Assembly: GCF_003957375.1 (NCBI RefSeq)
Contig: NZ_CP025473.1
Location: 2,009,501-2,073,500, forward strand
Length of the DNA stretch: 64,000 nt
Direction: 5' to 3'
Origin: Enterococcus mundtii
Lineage (GTDB): Bacteria > Bacillota > Bacilli > Lactobacillales > Enterococcaceae
The position numbers and the translations under genes are program-made. The notes under the pieces were generated by a model. It saw only the letters and a program-made list of their open reading frames with translations, ran no database searches and had not been told where the DNA came from. Positions 18,563-27,550 of this stretch are shown piece by piece (positions within the stretch are counted from its first letter, which is position 1; every line of letters begins with the position of its first letter).

Positions 18563-19105
18563 TTACAAGTATGATTCGGTTGCGACGATCAATACCTTAG
18601 TTTGTTTGTTTTGATGATTGCGTAATTGATGGTGTGTCGTTGCCTGATAGTACATCGATTGTCCTTTTTTTGCTACATACTCTCGCTCACCCAAGCTTAA
18701 CGCGATCTCTCCTTCTAAGACAAAAATAAATGTCTCTGAAAGTGAAGGTTCAAAGGTTTTATATTCACCGGCTGTATCGAATGTCAATAAAACTGGTTCC
18801 ATTTCTTTTTCATTGGAATCTGTCACTAACCATTCCAGTTCGTACCCATTTTCCTCATCGTAATAGACGGTACGATCTTCTTTCGTATAAACGATTTGAA
18901 GGTTGGGTGTTTCTTGATGAAAAAATGCTTCTGGGGTGACGCCCAATACTTCAAGAATAGAGAAAAATGTTTCCATCGATGGTGAACTTAAATCCCGTTC
19001 AAGTTGTGAGATATAGCCTTTAGATAAATCCGTTCGCTCCCCTAATTCTTCTTGCGTCAAATTTTTTTGGATGCGTAGATTTCGTAACTTCTCACCAATT
19101 TCCAT
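18563..19105 (-). CDS. XRE-family regulator with C-terminal cupin domain (PuuR-like)
   Basis: 180 residues. Helix-turn-helix at the N-terminus (GEKLRNLRIQKNLTQEELGERTDLSKGYISQLERDLSSPSM split over residues 4-44), then a cupin sensor (about 105-178: TFIFVLEGEIALSLG, KGQSMYYQATTHHQL). Genes of this type commonly head potABCD in Firmicutes and respond to polyamines or related amines. It is the first gene of the operon, so it probably autoregulates through the 21-base palindrome at 19138-19158. Start ATG has a GGGGGA site upstream. Confidence 0.9.
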   Translation of the reverse strand: MEIGEKLRNLRIQKNLTQEELGERTDLSKGYISQLERDLSSPSMETFFSILEVLGVTPEAFFHQETPNLQIVYTKEDRTVYYDEENGYELEWLVTDSNEKEMEPVLLTFDTAGEYKTFEPSLSETFIFVLEGEIALSLGEREYVAKKGQSMYYQATTHHQLRNHQNKQTKVLIVATESYL

Positions 19106-19137
19106 TTATCACTGTCCCCCTATGCGAAGTTTTCTAA

Positions 19138-19197
19138 TAGTAAACTCCAAGTTTACTACCATCTGTATTAGTATACAAATTTCCGCTGAAAAAACAA
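19138..19197 (-). promoter_or_regulatory. pot operon promoter with perfect operator palindrome
   Basis: On the minus strand TTGTTT (19192-19197), a 16-base spacer and TATACT (19170-19175) are followed, around the expected start point, by TAGTAAACTTGGAGTTTACTA (given here as two 9-base arms with a 3-base centre, 19138-19158). A perfect 9-base dyad directly at the transcription start is the expected geometry for a repressor, most simply the XRE-cupin protein encoded next. Confidence 0.6.
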
Positions 19198-19336
19198 CCC
19201 TTTTGCTTGAATTTTCTTTGTACTTTTTCGGTTATCTCAACTTTTTTTTTTGAAGAAATTAATCAGCAAACTACTAGAAAATGAAACGCTTTATGGTATG
19301 ATTAAGGAAAATTTCGAAAGGAGTACCTTCTATCTA

Positions 19337-20326
19337 ATGAATACATTCAAACAGTTTCAAGTAAACAACGAGCCTACTTTTCATACAAGCATCGTTGACA
19401 AAGAATTTCCTGAGCTGACTAATAATGAAGTTTGGGTAAAAATCGCATACTCAGATGTCAATTATAAAGATGCGTTAGCTTGTAGTGAACATGGTCAAGT
19501 GATCCGTCACTATCCAATGACTCCCGGAATTGATTTTTCTGGTGTCGTCATGAAAAGCTTGGACAAACGATTGCAACCAGGAGATCAAGTTTTAGCAACC
19601 GGCTATGGGTTGGGTGTTAGTCAACCTGGTGGCTATAGCGCTTACCAGAAAGTAACCGGGGATTGGCTTATCCCTCTTCCAGAAACGATGACCCTACGTC
19701 AAGCAATGGTTTTAGGCACCGCTGGTTTGACTGCTGCACTTTGCGTGAATGCTTTACTTACCCAAGGAATGAAAGCAGAGGATAAAGTGATCGTCACTGG
19801 TGCCTCTGGCGGAGTGGGTAGTGTGGCAATTGCTATGTTGCATAAAATGGGCTTTCAACAAATCATCGCGTTTTCCCGCAAAGAAGAAGCAAAAATTTGG
19901 CTACAGAAACTAGGGGCAACTCAAGTCGTTCATCCAGAAGCCTTTCTACCAGAAAAAAATAAACCTTTAGATAAACAACAAGTCGATTATGTGATCGATA
20001 CTGTTGGGGGTGAACAACTCACTCGGTTACTCCCTTTGATCGCTTATGACGGAGCTGCTGCACTATGTGGCAACGCAAGTGGTATCAAATTGACAACGAC
20101 TGTTTTACCTTTTATTCTACGGAATATCCAGTTGATCGGGATTGATTCAGTCAATGTTCCTCATGAAAAACGCTTGAATATCTGGCAACAACTAGCAGAC
20201 CTATCTGTAACTGATCATTTAGTCGTCAATGAGATCACCTTAGAGCAATTGGAAGAAACAACCCAAAAAATCCTTGATGGGACACACCAAGGAAGAACAC
20301 TTGTCAATGTAGGTGAAAAAATATGA
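19337..20326 (+). CDS. zinc-independent MDR oxidoreductase, acrylyl-CoA reductase/YhdH-YhfP type
   Basis: About 329 residues from the ATG at 19337; an upstream TTG would add 29 residues that do not look like the family. The medium-chain reductase fold shows in VWVKIAYSDVNYKDALAC, the hinge GTAGLTAALCVNALL, and the NADPH-binding loop VTGASGGVGSVAIAML. There are no catalytic zinc ligands. YhdH/YhfP proteins reduce acrylyl-CoA or quinone-like enones. The stop overlaps the coaB start (ATGA), so it is translationally coupled to coenzyme A genes, though a metabolic link is not obvious. Confidence 0.85.
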   Translation: MNTFKQFQVNNEPTFHTSIVDKEFPELTNNEVWVKIAYSDVNYKDALACSEHGQVIRHYPMTPGIDFSGVVMKSLDKRLQPGDQVLATGYGLGVSQPGGYSAYQKVTGDWLIPLPETMTLRQAMVLGTAGLTAALCVNALLTQGMKAEDKVIVTGASGGVGSVAIAMLHKMGFQQIIAFSRKEEAKIWLQKLGATQVVHPEAFLPEKNKPLDKQQVDYVIDTVGGEQLTRLLPLIAYDGAAALCGNASGIKLTTTVLPFILRNIQLIGIDSVNVPHEKRLNIWQQLADLSVTDHLVVNEITLEQLEETTQKILDGTHQGRTLVNVGEKI

Positions 20327-21051
20327 AGGTATTGATCACTGCTGGTGGCACAAGCGAACGAATCGACCAAGTCCGTTCGATCACGAATCACTCGACTGGA
20401 CGATTAGGTCAAGCCATCGCAGAAGCTTTTCTTGCTCACGAAACTGTGACGATCGACTACGTGACGACACGATCTGCTGTAACACCTACTCCTTCTAAAC
20501 TTTTGACGATCCATCTCATCGATTCTACACAAGATTTACTGGATACGTTAGAACGATTGATGCAAAATAATATTTATGATGCCATTATCCATAGCATGGC
20601 TGTCAGTGATTTCACGCCAGCTTTCAGTCTTTCTGAACAACAGTTTGCTGAGCAGTTAAGTAAAGAGGCATTGACTCCTGGTTCACTGTCTTCATGGTTG
20701 GCAAAAACAGAACGAACCGCTAGTAAAGAAGCCAAGATTTCATCTGATACGGACTATCTCTTTTTGACCTTGAAGAAAACACCGAAGATTATTGGTTTGT
20801 TACGCCAATGGCAACCCAATGCTGTCATCGTTGGTTTTAAATTATTAGTCGATGTCTCGAAAGAACACTTATTGGACGTAGCTAAAAAAAGTTTGATCAC
20901 CAATCAAACCGATTATGTTTTGGCCAACGACTTGACTCAAGTCAGTGAAACACACCACCATGGCTATTTATTATCTAAAAATGGAGAAGTCATAGAAGCC
21001 GATACCAAGCAAGAGATTGCAACATGTATCGTTACCGCGATTCTAAAATAA
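20323..21051 (+). CDS. coaB: phosphopantothenate--cysteine ligase
   Basis: 242 residues, the stand-alone CoaB of streptococci and enterococci rather than the CoaBC fusion. N-terminal nucleotide-binding loop ITAGGTSERIDQVRSITNHSTG, the HSMAVSDFTP segment and the late KSLITNQTDYVLANDL region are characteristic. It joins cysteine to 4-phosphopantothenate in coenzyme A synthesis. Overlaps the preceding gene by four bases and is followed 14 bases later by coaC. Confidence 0.92.
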   Translation: MKVLITAGGTSERIDQVRSITNHSTGRLGQAIAEAFLAHETVTIDYVTTRSAVTPTPSKLLTIHLIDSTQDLLDTLERLMQNNIYDAIIHSMAVSDFTPAFSLSEQQFAEQLSKEALTPGSLSSWLAKTERTASKEAKISSDTDYLFLTLKKTPKIIGLLRQWQPNAVIVGFKLLVDVSKEHLLDVAKKSLITNQTDYVLANDLTQVSETHHHGYLLSKNGEVIEADTKQEIATCIVTAILK

Positions 21052-21064
21052 GGAGGAATTCACG

Positions 21065-21616
21065 ATGAAAAAAATCCTATTAGGCGTATCTGGCAGTATT
21101 TCCGCTTATAAAAGTGCAGATATCACAAATCAACTAGTCAAACTCGGCTATCAAGTCGATGTCATCATGACAAAAAGTAGTACTAAATTTATTACACCTT
21201 TAACATTGCAATCCCTCTCTAAGCGTGCTGTCCATACAGATGTCATGCAAGAAAATGATCCTTCAGTCATCAACCATATCGAGCTAGCCAAACAAGCAGA
21301 CTTGTTTTTGATTGCACCAGCCACCGCAAATATTATCGGCAAGTTAGCGAATGGTCTAGCGGATGATCTCTTATCGACTGTTGCCATGGCACTTTTACCG
21401 GAAACACCAAAATTGATTGCACCGGCGATGAATACTAATATGTACCAACATCCGATCAATCAAAGAAATTTAACGACGCTAAAAGAAATTGGTTATCAAG
21501 AGATTGAACCTAGAGAATCCCTCTTAGCTTGTGGCGATTACGGAAAAGGTGCTTTAGCGGATAACCAAATCATTATCGACCAAGTCACACTTCTGCTGAA
21601 TCAGAGGTCGGTCTAG
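21065..21616 (+). CDS. coaC: phosphopantothenoylcysteine decarboxylase
   Basis: 183 residues, flavoprotein of the HFCD family. It shows the FMN loop LGVSGSISAYKSADITNQL at the start, the catalytic His in HIELAKQADLFLIAPATAN, the PAMNTNMYQHP substrate clamp, and the flexible-flap Cys in SLLACGDYGKGAL. It makes 4-phosphopantetheine from the CoaB product. AGGAGG ribosome site; part of the coaB-coaC-ECF operon. Confidence 0.93.
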   Translation: MKKILLGVSGSISAYKSADITNQLVKLGYQVDVIMTKSSTKFITPLTLQSLSKRAVHTDVMQENDPSVINHIELAKQADLFLIAPATANIIGKLANGLADDLLSTVAMALLPETPKLIAPAMNTNMYQHPINQRNLTTLKEIGYQEIEPRESLLACGDYGKGALADNQIIIDQVTLLLNQRSV

Positions 21617-21629
21617 TATCTAAGGAGTT

Positions 21630-22247
21630 ATGATGAAAAATACCAAAAACTTTACTTTAACTGCTATGTTTTTAGCAATTATGATCTTACTCGCTGTCAC
21701 GCCTCTCGGATTTATTCCGATTGGGCCGATTAACCCAACAACGATGCATATCCCTGTCATCGTCGCTTCAATTATTTTAGGCCCTCGGCTAGGTGCCTTT
21801 CTCGGTGGAACATTTGGTTTGATCAGTCTGATTCGCAGTACGTTCATACCAACAGCGTTGTCTTTTGTTTTCTCACCGTTTATTCCGGTGATCGGCACAG
21901 ATCAAGGAAGCTGGAAAGCCTTGATCATTGCCTTGATACCTAGAATCTTGATCGGTGTTGTTCCTTATTTCGTTTATAAAGGAATACAGCGATTGACAAA
22001 AAACAAAGTTAGTCCGCTCTCATTGTTTCTCGCAGGGATTGCTGGTTCTCTGACCAATACGATCTTAGTGATGAACTTGATTTATTTTCTATTCCAACAA
22101 GATTATGCACAGGTTCTTGGGACAAATATCAATGCAGTCTATTCAGCAGTTTTAGCGGTCATCTTTACTAGTGGGGTACCAGAAGCAATCGTCGCTGGTT
22201 TAGTCACAGCTGCGGTATCTACCGTTTTACTACGAATGATTCGTTAA
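21630..22247 (+). CDS. ECF transporter S component, probably pantothenate
   Basis: 205 residues and about six membrane segments. The N-terminal LTAMFLAIMILLAVTPLGFIPIG and the loop FLGGTFGLISLIRS match ECF S components, the substrate-binding membrane subunits that share an energising EcfAAT module encoded elsewhere. Its place 13 bases after coaC argues that the substrate is pantothenate. Substrate is inference from context. Confidence 0.85.
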   Translation: MMKNTKNFTLTAMFLAIMILLAVTPLGFIPIGPINPTTMHIPVIVASIILGPRLGAFLGGTFGLISLIRSTFIPTALSFVFSPFIPVIGTDQGSWKALIIALIPRILIGVVPYFVYKGIQRLTKNKVSPLSLFLAGIAGSLTNTILVMNLIYFLFQQDYAQVLGTNINAVYSAVLAVIFTSGVPEAIVAGLVTAAVSTVLLRMIR

Positions 22248-22257
22248 TGATCAGATT

Positions 22258-22308
22258 AAAAAACCAAAAAAGAGTGATGCGGTATGCTCGCTCTTTTTTG
22301 GTTTTTTT
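22258..22308 (+). terminator. Rho-independent terminator of the coaBC operon
   Basis: AAAACCAAAAAAGAG pairs with CTCTTTTTTGGTTTT around a 16-base loop and is followed by T residues. Confidence 0.8.
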
Positions 22309-22390
22309 GTTGATAAGTGTTTAGTCCTGAATTTTTTATCTTTTGGTGTTACCATGATGGATACAGATATGTAGCGAAAGGATGAAGAAA

Positions 22391-23041
22391 ATGAATATTT
22401 TTGTAGTAGGAGCAAACGGACAAATTGGGCGTCATTTGATCCAAAAACTCGGAACAACCGAACATCAAGTTTACGCGGGTGTACGAGATGTTGCCAACCA
22501 AGCGATTTATGATGAAGAAAATATCGCCTATGTTCCCTTTGATTTAACTTGGTCTTCAGAAAAAATGGCGGAAGCCTTCCAAGAGAGTGAACTCGTCATC
22601 TTTGCTGCTGGTTCTCAAGGAAAAAATCTTTTACAAGTTGATTTAGACGGCGCAATCAAAACAATGATTGCAGCAGAGCAAGCAAATATCTCTCGTTATT
22701 TGATGATCAGTGCAGCTTTTGCGGATAACCGTGAAAAATGGCCTGAGTCAATGACTGATTATTATATTACCAAATACTATGCAGACGAATGGTTGAAAAA
22801 TCAGACATCATTAGATTATGTCATACTACAACCTGTAGCTTTGACGAACGACGATGAGATCACTTCGATCCAATTGACCAAACCAGACGAAAAACCAGCT
22901 CAATCGATTACAAGAAAAACGGTAGCAGAAGTTTTAGCAGCGTTAGTGGATCAACCAAACATCTCAAAAACAACTGTTGTTCTATCTGAAGGATCGGCTA
23001 CAGTATTGGATGCCATCAAACAACTTGTTGAGGAGGCTTGA
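22391..23041 (+). CDS. NAD(P)-binding protein, atypical SDR/NmrA type
   Basis: About 216 residues from the ATG at 22391; this start has AAAGGA eight bases upstream, whereas an ATG three codons earlier does not. Rossmann loop NIFVVGANGQIGRHLIQKL at the N-terminus, then DVANQAIYDEENIAYVPFDL and a YYITKYYADEWL segment holding the YxxxK pair seen in short-chain dehydrogenases. Similar to YwnB/YhfK-like proteins. The last bases overlap the ribosome site of the next reductase gene, so both are co-expressed. Confidence 0.82.
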   Translation: MNIFVVGANGQIGRHLIQKLGTTEHQVYAGVRDVANQAIYDEENIAYVPFDLTWSSEKMAEAFQESELVIFAAGSQGKNLLQVDLDGAIKTMIAAEQANISRYLMISAAFADNREKWPESMTDYYITKYYADEWLKNQTSLDYVILQPVALTNDDEITSIQLTKPDEKPAQSITRKTVAEVLAALVDQPNISKTTVVLSEGSATVLDAIKQLVEEA

Positions 23042-23043
23042 TC

Positions 23044-24030
23044 ATGCGTGGAATCTCTATGAAACATCCCGGTTCAGCAGATGTTTTGACGGAAGTGGAT
23101 GTCCCTAGACCTATTCCAAAAGCTGGGGAGTTATTGTTAAAAGTCCATACCGCTGCGGTCAATCGTACGGATATCATGCGTCGCGAAAATACTGTACTCC
23201 AAGCGCCTTACCCTATCTTAGGTGTAGAGGTTGCTGGTGAAGTCATTGAAAACGCAAGTGACCGTTCTGAGTTTTCAACTGGAACGAGAGTCTATGGTCT
23301 AGTGAATTTAGGTGGCTATGCAGAATATGCCGTAATCCCAGCAGATCGAGCAATCCTCTTGCCGGATTCCCTTGACTACGTATTAGCCGCTGGTATCGCT
23401 GAAGTTTTCTTGACTGCCTATCAAACCTTGTACTGGTTAGGAAAACTCCAAAAAAATGAGACTGTCTTGATCCATGCTGGTGCAAGTGGTGTTGGTACTG
23501 CAGCAATCCAATTAGCCAAACAATATTCGCAAGCACGCATCATCGTTACCGCAGGTTCAGCTGAAAAGTTAGCCTTCTGCCAAGAATTAGGCGCAGATGA
23601 AGTAATCAACTATAAAACGCAAGATTTCGCGAATGAAGTAAAAAAGATCACTGATGGGAATGGCGTTGATGTCATCTTAGATTTCATCGGTGCCTCTTAT
23701 TGGGAAAGAAATCTGGCATCGATTGCTGTAGATGGTCGCTGGGTCTTGATTGGCACACTAGGAGGCACCACAGTCGAGTCTCTTGATTTAAGAGTTTTGC
23801 TACAAAAAAGAATCCAATTGATTGGCACGCTATTGACACCAAGAAGTGATGAATACAAAGCAAAACTGACTCAAGAGTTTATGAAAAATATCGATCCTTA
23901 TTTTGAAACCGGAGCGATCCGTCCAATCATTGATCGAACCTTTCCATTATCAGAAGTAAAAGAAGCCCATGAATATATGGAAGCCAACAAAAACGTTGGA
24001 AAAATTATTTTGACAGTCAGTGAATCTTAA
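23044..24030 (+). CDS. MDR-family quinone oxidoreductase (PIG3-like)
   Basis: About 328 residues from the ATG at 23044, which is seven bases after GGAGG. Features: AVNRTDIMRRENTV near the N-terminus, GVEVAGEVIE, the NADPH loop IHAGASGVGTAAIQLAK, and DVILDFIGASYWERNL. Zinc ligands are absent. PIG3-type enzymes reduce quinones with NADPH. Coupled to the SDR-like gene upstream and closed by a terminator, forming a two-gene redox unit. Confidence 0.87.
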   Translation: MRGISMKHPGSADVLTEVDVPRPIPKAGELLLKVHTAAVNRTDIMRRENTVLQAPYPILGVEVAGEVIENASDRSEFSTGTRVYGLVNLGGYAEYAVIPADRAILLPDSLDYVLAAGIAEVFLTAYQTLYWLGKLQKNETVLIHAGASGVGTAAIQLAKQYSQARIIVTAGSAEKLAFCQELGADEVINYKTQDFANEVKKITDGNGVDVILDFIGASYWERNLASIAVDGRWVLIGTLGGTTVESLDLRVLLQKRIQLIGTLLTPRSDEYKAKLTQEFMKNIDPYFETGAIRPIIDRTFPLSEVKEAHEYMEANKNVGKIILTVSES

Positions 24031-24068
24031 AAAGAGAACCTAGGGCATGAGCCTTAGGTTCTCTTTTT
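24029..24068. terminator. bidirectional Rho-independent terminator
   Basis: AAAAAGAGAACCTAGG pairs with CTTAGGTTCTCTTTTT (one mismatch) around an 8-base loop, between converging genes. Confidence 0.82.
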
Positions 24069-24080
24069 ATATCATTTCTA

Positions 24081-25592
24081 TTATTGTGCAGAGACAAATT
24101 TTGCTGCTTGTTGTCCTGCTTGACGTCCAAAAATAATGATTTCCGCTACAGAGTTTCCGCCAATGCGGTTTTCACCGTGTAAGCCACCAGTGACTTCACC
24201 TGCCGCGTAAAGTCCAGTGATCGGTTGTCCGTCTTTATCCACAACTTCTGTGTTCGTATTGATTTTGATTCCACCCATCGTATAGTGGATACCAGGTGCG
24301 ATTTTGATCGCATAGTAGTTTGGTTTAGACAGATCATGCTCCATTGCTGTCGTACGACCAAATGCTGTATCGTCTTGATTGGCAACTTCTTCGTTCCAAG
24401 TTGTGACTGTTTGTGCTAATGTTTCTGCTGGTAAGTTGATTTTCTCTGCCAATTCTTCAATCGTCTCACCTGCAGTGACATAACCTTTTTCATCATAAAA
24501 CTCAATGGCTGTTGCGCGATCGCGTACCCCTTGGTCAAAAATCAAATAAGCAGATTTTTCTGGCAATGCAGTGATTGCAGCTGATACTTTGTCTCGTGTA
24601 TTCATTTCGTTGACGAAACGCTCGCCATCTTGATCGACTAAGATCGCTCCTTCACCACGAACCACTTCCCCGATCAAGAATCCTTCGTCTTGTTGAACCG
24701 TTGGATGGATCTGGATCTTATCCATATCGACCGTTTGACCGCCTAATTTTTCAATCATCTTGATACCATCGCCTGTTGATCCCACTTGATTCGTCGTTAC
24801 ATATCCTTCCAGATCTGGACGGTAAGTTTGGATGTATTCCTCACTCGCACCGAATCCACCAGTTGTAACAACTACAGCCTTACCAGTGATTTCTTTTGGT
24901 TCTTCTCCTTGTACTTGGACTGTTACTTGGTTGACTGTATCTCCCGTTTTTTGAATATCTGTCACTTCAGTATTTACAAAAATCGGGATTTGGCGTTCGT
25001 GGACATTTCGTAATAACCCATCGACTAAATAGCCACCAATAGCAGAACCATCAGAAGGGCGATGTGTTCGTCTTTCGCTCATTCCACCAGTGATCGTCAA
25101 GTTATCTAATTTAATGCCATTTTCATCTAACCACTCGATTGCAGCAGCCGAATGATCGACAAAATAGCGTAACATTTCTTTATCATTTGTGCCATTCGCA
25201 CCTGCTAATGTTTCTTCATAAAAGGCGTCATTCGAATCAGTGATACCTTCTTCTTCTTGGAATTTTGTTTCAGATGCGTTCATTCCACTTGAAGATTTTA
25301 ATGTATTTCCACCAGCAACTGGCATTTTTTCAAAAATGACTGGATTCAAGCCTGCATCTTTTGCTTCGATTGCAGCTGCCATACCAGCTCCTCCTCCGCC
25401 AACGATGATCAAATCATATTCTTCTTTCATCTCAGCTGGATTTGTGTAAGTTTGAGCAGATGCTCCGGATGATACTTCTGTTGATTCTTTTGTGGAAGAG
25501 CTACTGGATGCAGATTCTTTTTCATCAGGCGTACAGGCACCTAAGGCAAAAATTGCTGTAACTGTCAGTAACCCTTTAATTGTTTTCTTCAT
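24081..25592 (-). CDS. FAD-dependent flavocytochrome c/fumarate reductase-like lipoprotein
   Basis: About 503 residues from the ATG at 25592. A signal peptide ends in the lipobox ALGAC, followed by a Ser/Thr/Glu-rich linker, so the enzyme sits on the outer face of the membrane. The FAD loop DLIIVGGGGAGMAAAIEA, the family motif GGNTLKSSSGMN, the active-site region RRTHRPSDGSAIGGYLVDGL, and GIHYTMGGIKIN are intact. The FMN-binding domain found in Listeria-type flavinylated reductases is missing, so electrons must come from another protein. Possible acceptors are fumarate, urocanate or methacrylate; not decidable from sequence. Confidence 0.86.
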   Translation of the reverse strand: MKKTIKGLLTVTAIFALGACTPDEKESASSSSSTKESTEVSSGASAQTYTNPAEMKEEYDLIIVGGGGAGMAAAIEAKDAGLNPVIFEKMPVAGGNTLKSSSGMNASETKFQEEEGITDSNDAFYEETLAGANGTNDKEMLRYFVDHSAAAIEWLDENGIKLDNLTITGGMSERRTHRPSDGSAIGGYLVDGLLRNVHERQIPIFVNTEVTDIQKTGDTVNQVTVQVQGEEPKEITGKAVVVTTGGFGASEEYIQTYRPDLEGYVTTNQVGSTGDGIKMIEKLGGQTVDMDKIQIHPTVQQDEGFLIGEVVRGEGAILVDQDGERFVNEMNTRDKVSAAITALPEKSAYLIFDQGVRDRATAIEFYDEKGYVTAGETIEELAEKINLPAETLAQTVTTWNEEVANQDDTAFGRTTAMEHDLSKPNYYAIKIAPGIHYTMGGIKINTNTEVVDKDGQPITGLYAAGEVTGGLHGENRIGGNSVAEIIIFGRQAGQQAAKFVSAQ

Positions 25593-25872
25593 AGTTGTCC
25601 TCCTAAAATTTAACACTTACCCCATCATAAGTGATAGCATTCACAAATTCAACCAACAATTTACATTTTCCGTACTACTGTTATCCCCCTCTTTTATAAA
25701 TAACCATAAATATTCCAAATTTTTCAAGTTTTCGTTAGTAACTATCGAAAAATAGTCGAGTTTCTTGAATAAATAGTCAGGCAAAAAAAAATTTTTTTTT
25801 GATCCAAACAGAAGATTTGGGGTTTTTTCTTGAGACAAGTATAATCGATATGAAACACGAAGGAGCTCATTT

Positions 25873-26729
25873 ATGAAATTTATCAAACATTTTTTTTCAA
25901 AAGGGAGTAAGTCTGCTGGGAAGGTCACTCATGCAATTTACATCATTTTACGTATCATTGTGGTGGTCATGCTCGTCGATCAATTGATCGACCGGAACAT
26001 GGGAATATCATGCTCTTATTATTAACTTTATTATTGTTTGAAATCCCCTATTTACTAGAAAAATTACTAAAGATCCAAATCCCTAACACACTGGAAATCA
26101 TCATCTTATCCTTTATTTTCAGTGCCACTGTCTTGGGTGAATTAAGTGACTTTTATGGCTACTTTTCACTATGGGACACAGCGTTACACGCACTAAGCGG
26201 CTTTCTAGCAGGTGGTGTCGGTTTTTCTCTTGTCTATCTCTTGAACAAAAACACGAAAACAATGAATCTGACACCATTACTAGTCGCTCTAGTCTCTTTT
26301 TGTTTTTCCATGACCGTGGGAGTTTTTTGGGAATTTATCGAATTCTCTGCGGATCAAGTCTTGCAGATGGACATGCAAAAAGATAACTATGTTGATCAGA
26401 TCAACAGTGTCAAATTAAGTGAGGATGGCAACACCGTATATAAGATCAAAGATATCCAACAAACAACCGTCACATATAAAGACGAGCATGGCAAAACCAA
26501 AGAGTATGTCATGACAGATGGGTACTTGGACATCGGAATTTTAGATACGATGAAAGATTTATTCGTCAATTTTATCGGAGCCCTCGTCTTCAGCGTTTTC
26601 GGCTATCTTTATACACGAAACGATTATCGGAAATTTACGTTCATCCGGAACTTCATTCCTAGAAAAAAAGGTGTGACCACAAGGATGGATACTGCTGGAA
26701 ACAAAAAAGAGTATCTAGAGAAAAAGTAA
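25873..26729 (+). pseudogene. multi-pass membrane protein, YjdF/DUF2238-like, one frameshift
   Basis: An AAGGAG site and ATG at 25873 start a frame reading KVTHAIYIILRIIVVVMLVDQLIDR that ends prematurely; the rest continues from NIMLLLLTLLLFEIPYLLEK in the next frame to 26729. A one-base gain near 25994-26003 would give one protein of about 285 residues. It has about six membrane segments, the motif LWDTALHALSGFLAG and GVFWEFIEFSADQ, and a soluble insert rich in charged residues. The HALSG and EFxEFxxD motifs resemble the YjdF/DUF2238 membrane family. Function unknown; divergent from the flavoprotein. Confidence 0.68.
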
Positions 26730-26788
26730 AATTGATTTTTGTTTTTGACCTCAAGCCCAAATAAACGGCTGGACCATAAGCAATAATA

Positions 26789-26873
26789 GTCAGAAATAAG
26801 GTGTAATCCCCAGAAATTCAAAGAGTAATTTTTGGGATTACACCTTATTTCTCGTGACCAAACACTTCTGTCC
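26789..26873 (-). repeat. palindromic repeat element, copy A
   Basis: GAAATAAGGTGTAATCCC (26793-26810) pairs perfectly with 26834-26851. The outer box AACACTTCTGTC (on the plus strand, 26861-26872) and an A/T-rich loop are shared with copies B (27455) and C (45680), but the stem bases differ. Confidence 0.75.
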
Positions 26874-27345
26874 CACCTTTTTTTGTTTTGTAGGATCAAT
26901 AGCCATAATCTTTTGAAGTTCTGTTTTTTTGTCTGTTGTAAACCAGTCACAAAAACAATGATTGACATATTTATCTAATGAATGGCCTAAATCATTCGAA
27001 CGATTAGGATAAATTGCTAGATTTGGCAGAAATACCTGCTTGGAATCCTAATAAGCTATTTTACGCTGGAAATGGACAAGTAATGAACGTGAGGTTCTTT
27101 TCCATGCGAAATTTTTGTAGTATTTTAGCAAAACACCTTGCATTTTTTGGTGATTCAACTATCTCGAGTATCTAATTGACTCTTATAACTAAATCATCTG
27201 GACGATTTGTTGTTTTTTTATTAACAGGATTATACACACAAACCTCTTTCTAAGTTGGCCTATTATTTCTTGATATTTAAATAACGTTGGTATATGAATT
27301 AATACCTTTAATATCTTATTGAAGGATTTCTCGCTTAGTGATCAA
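26837..27345 (-). pseudogene. decayed coding relic between two palindromic repeats
   Basis: No intact gene lies between 26730 and 27550. On the minus strand, open stretches in shifting frames chain together in one direction: SFNKILKVLIHIPTLFKYQ, then NPVNKKTTNRPDDLVIRV, then SPKNARCFAKILQKFRMEKN and LTFITCPFPA, then LGHSLDKYVNHCFCDWFTT and a tail ending VTRNKV. The mixture looks like one lost protein-coding gene; I cannot name the family. A separate open frame (SLTLKQFEAFGTKIKFLF) is visible on the plus strand at about 27340-27465. Confidence 0.35.
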
Positions 27346-27454
27346 CCTAATAATTCTCTAACATTGAAGCAATTTGAAGCGTTTGGAACAAAAATAAAAT
27401 TTCTTTTTGTTTCTATCCTTAATATCGTGTATACGGTATTCGCAAGCCAGATCC

Positions 27455-27539
27455 GTCAGAAATAAGCCGTGAAACCCAAAAATTTGAAAAACAATTTTCG
27501 GTTTTCACGGCTTATTTCTCGGAGCTGAATACTTCTGTC
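27455..27539 (-). repeat. palindromic repeat element, copy B
   Basis: GAAATAAGCCGTGAAA (27459-27474) pairs perfectly with 27503-27518. Same layout and outer box as copy A, different stem sequence. It lies just past the stop of the acetyltransferase gene on the minus strand and may end its transcript. Confidence 0.75.
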
Positions 27540-27550
27540 ACCACCTATTT

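Noticed and set aside
25641-25928. Minus-strand frame of 95 residues upstream of the flavoprotein gene
   Set aside because: It overlaps the start of the better supported rightward membrane gene and has no ribosome site or motif.
26624-26968. Minus-strand frame of 114 residues
   Set aside because: It overlaps the membrane gene end and runs through palindromic repeat A; composition is not protein-like.
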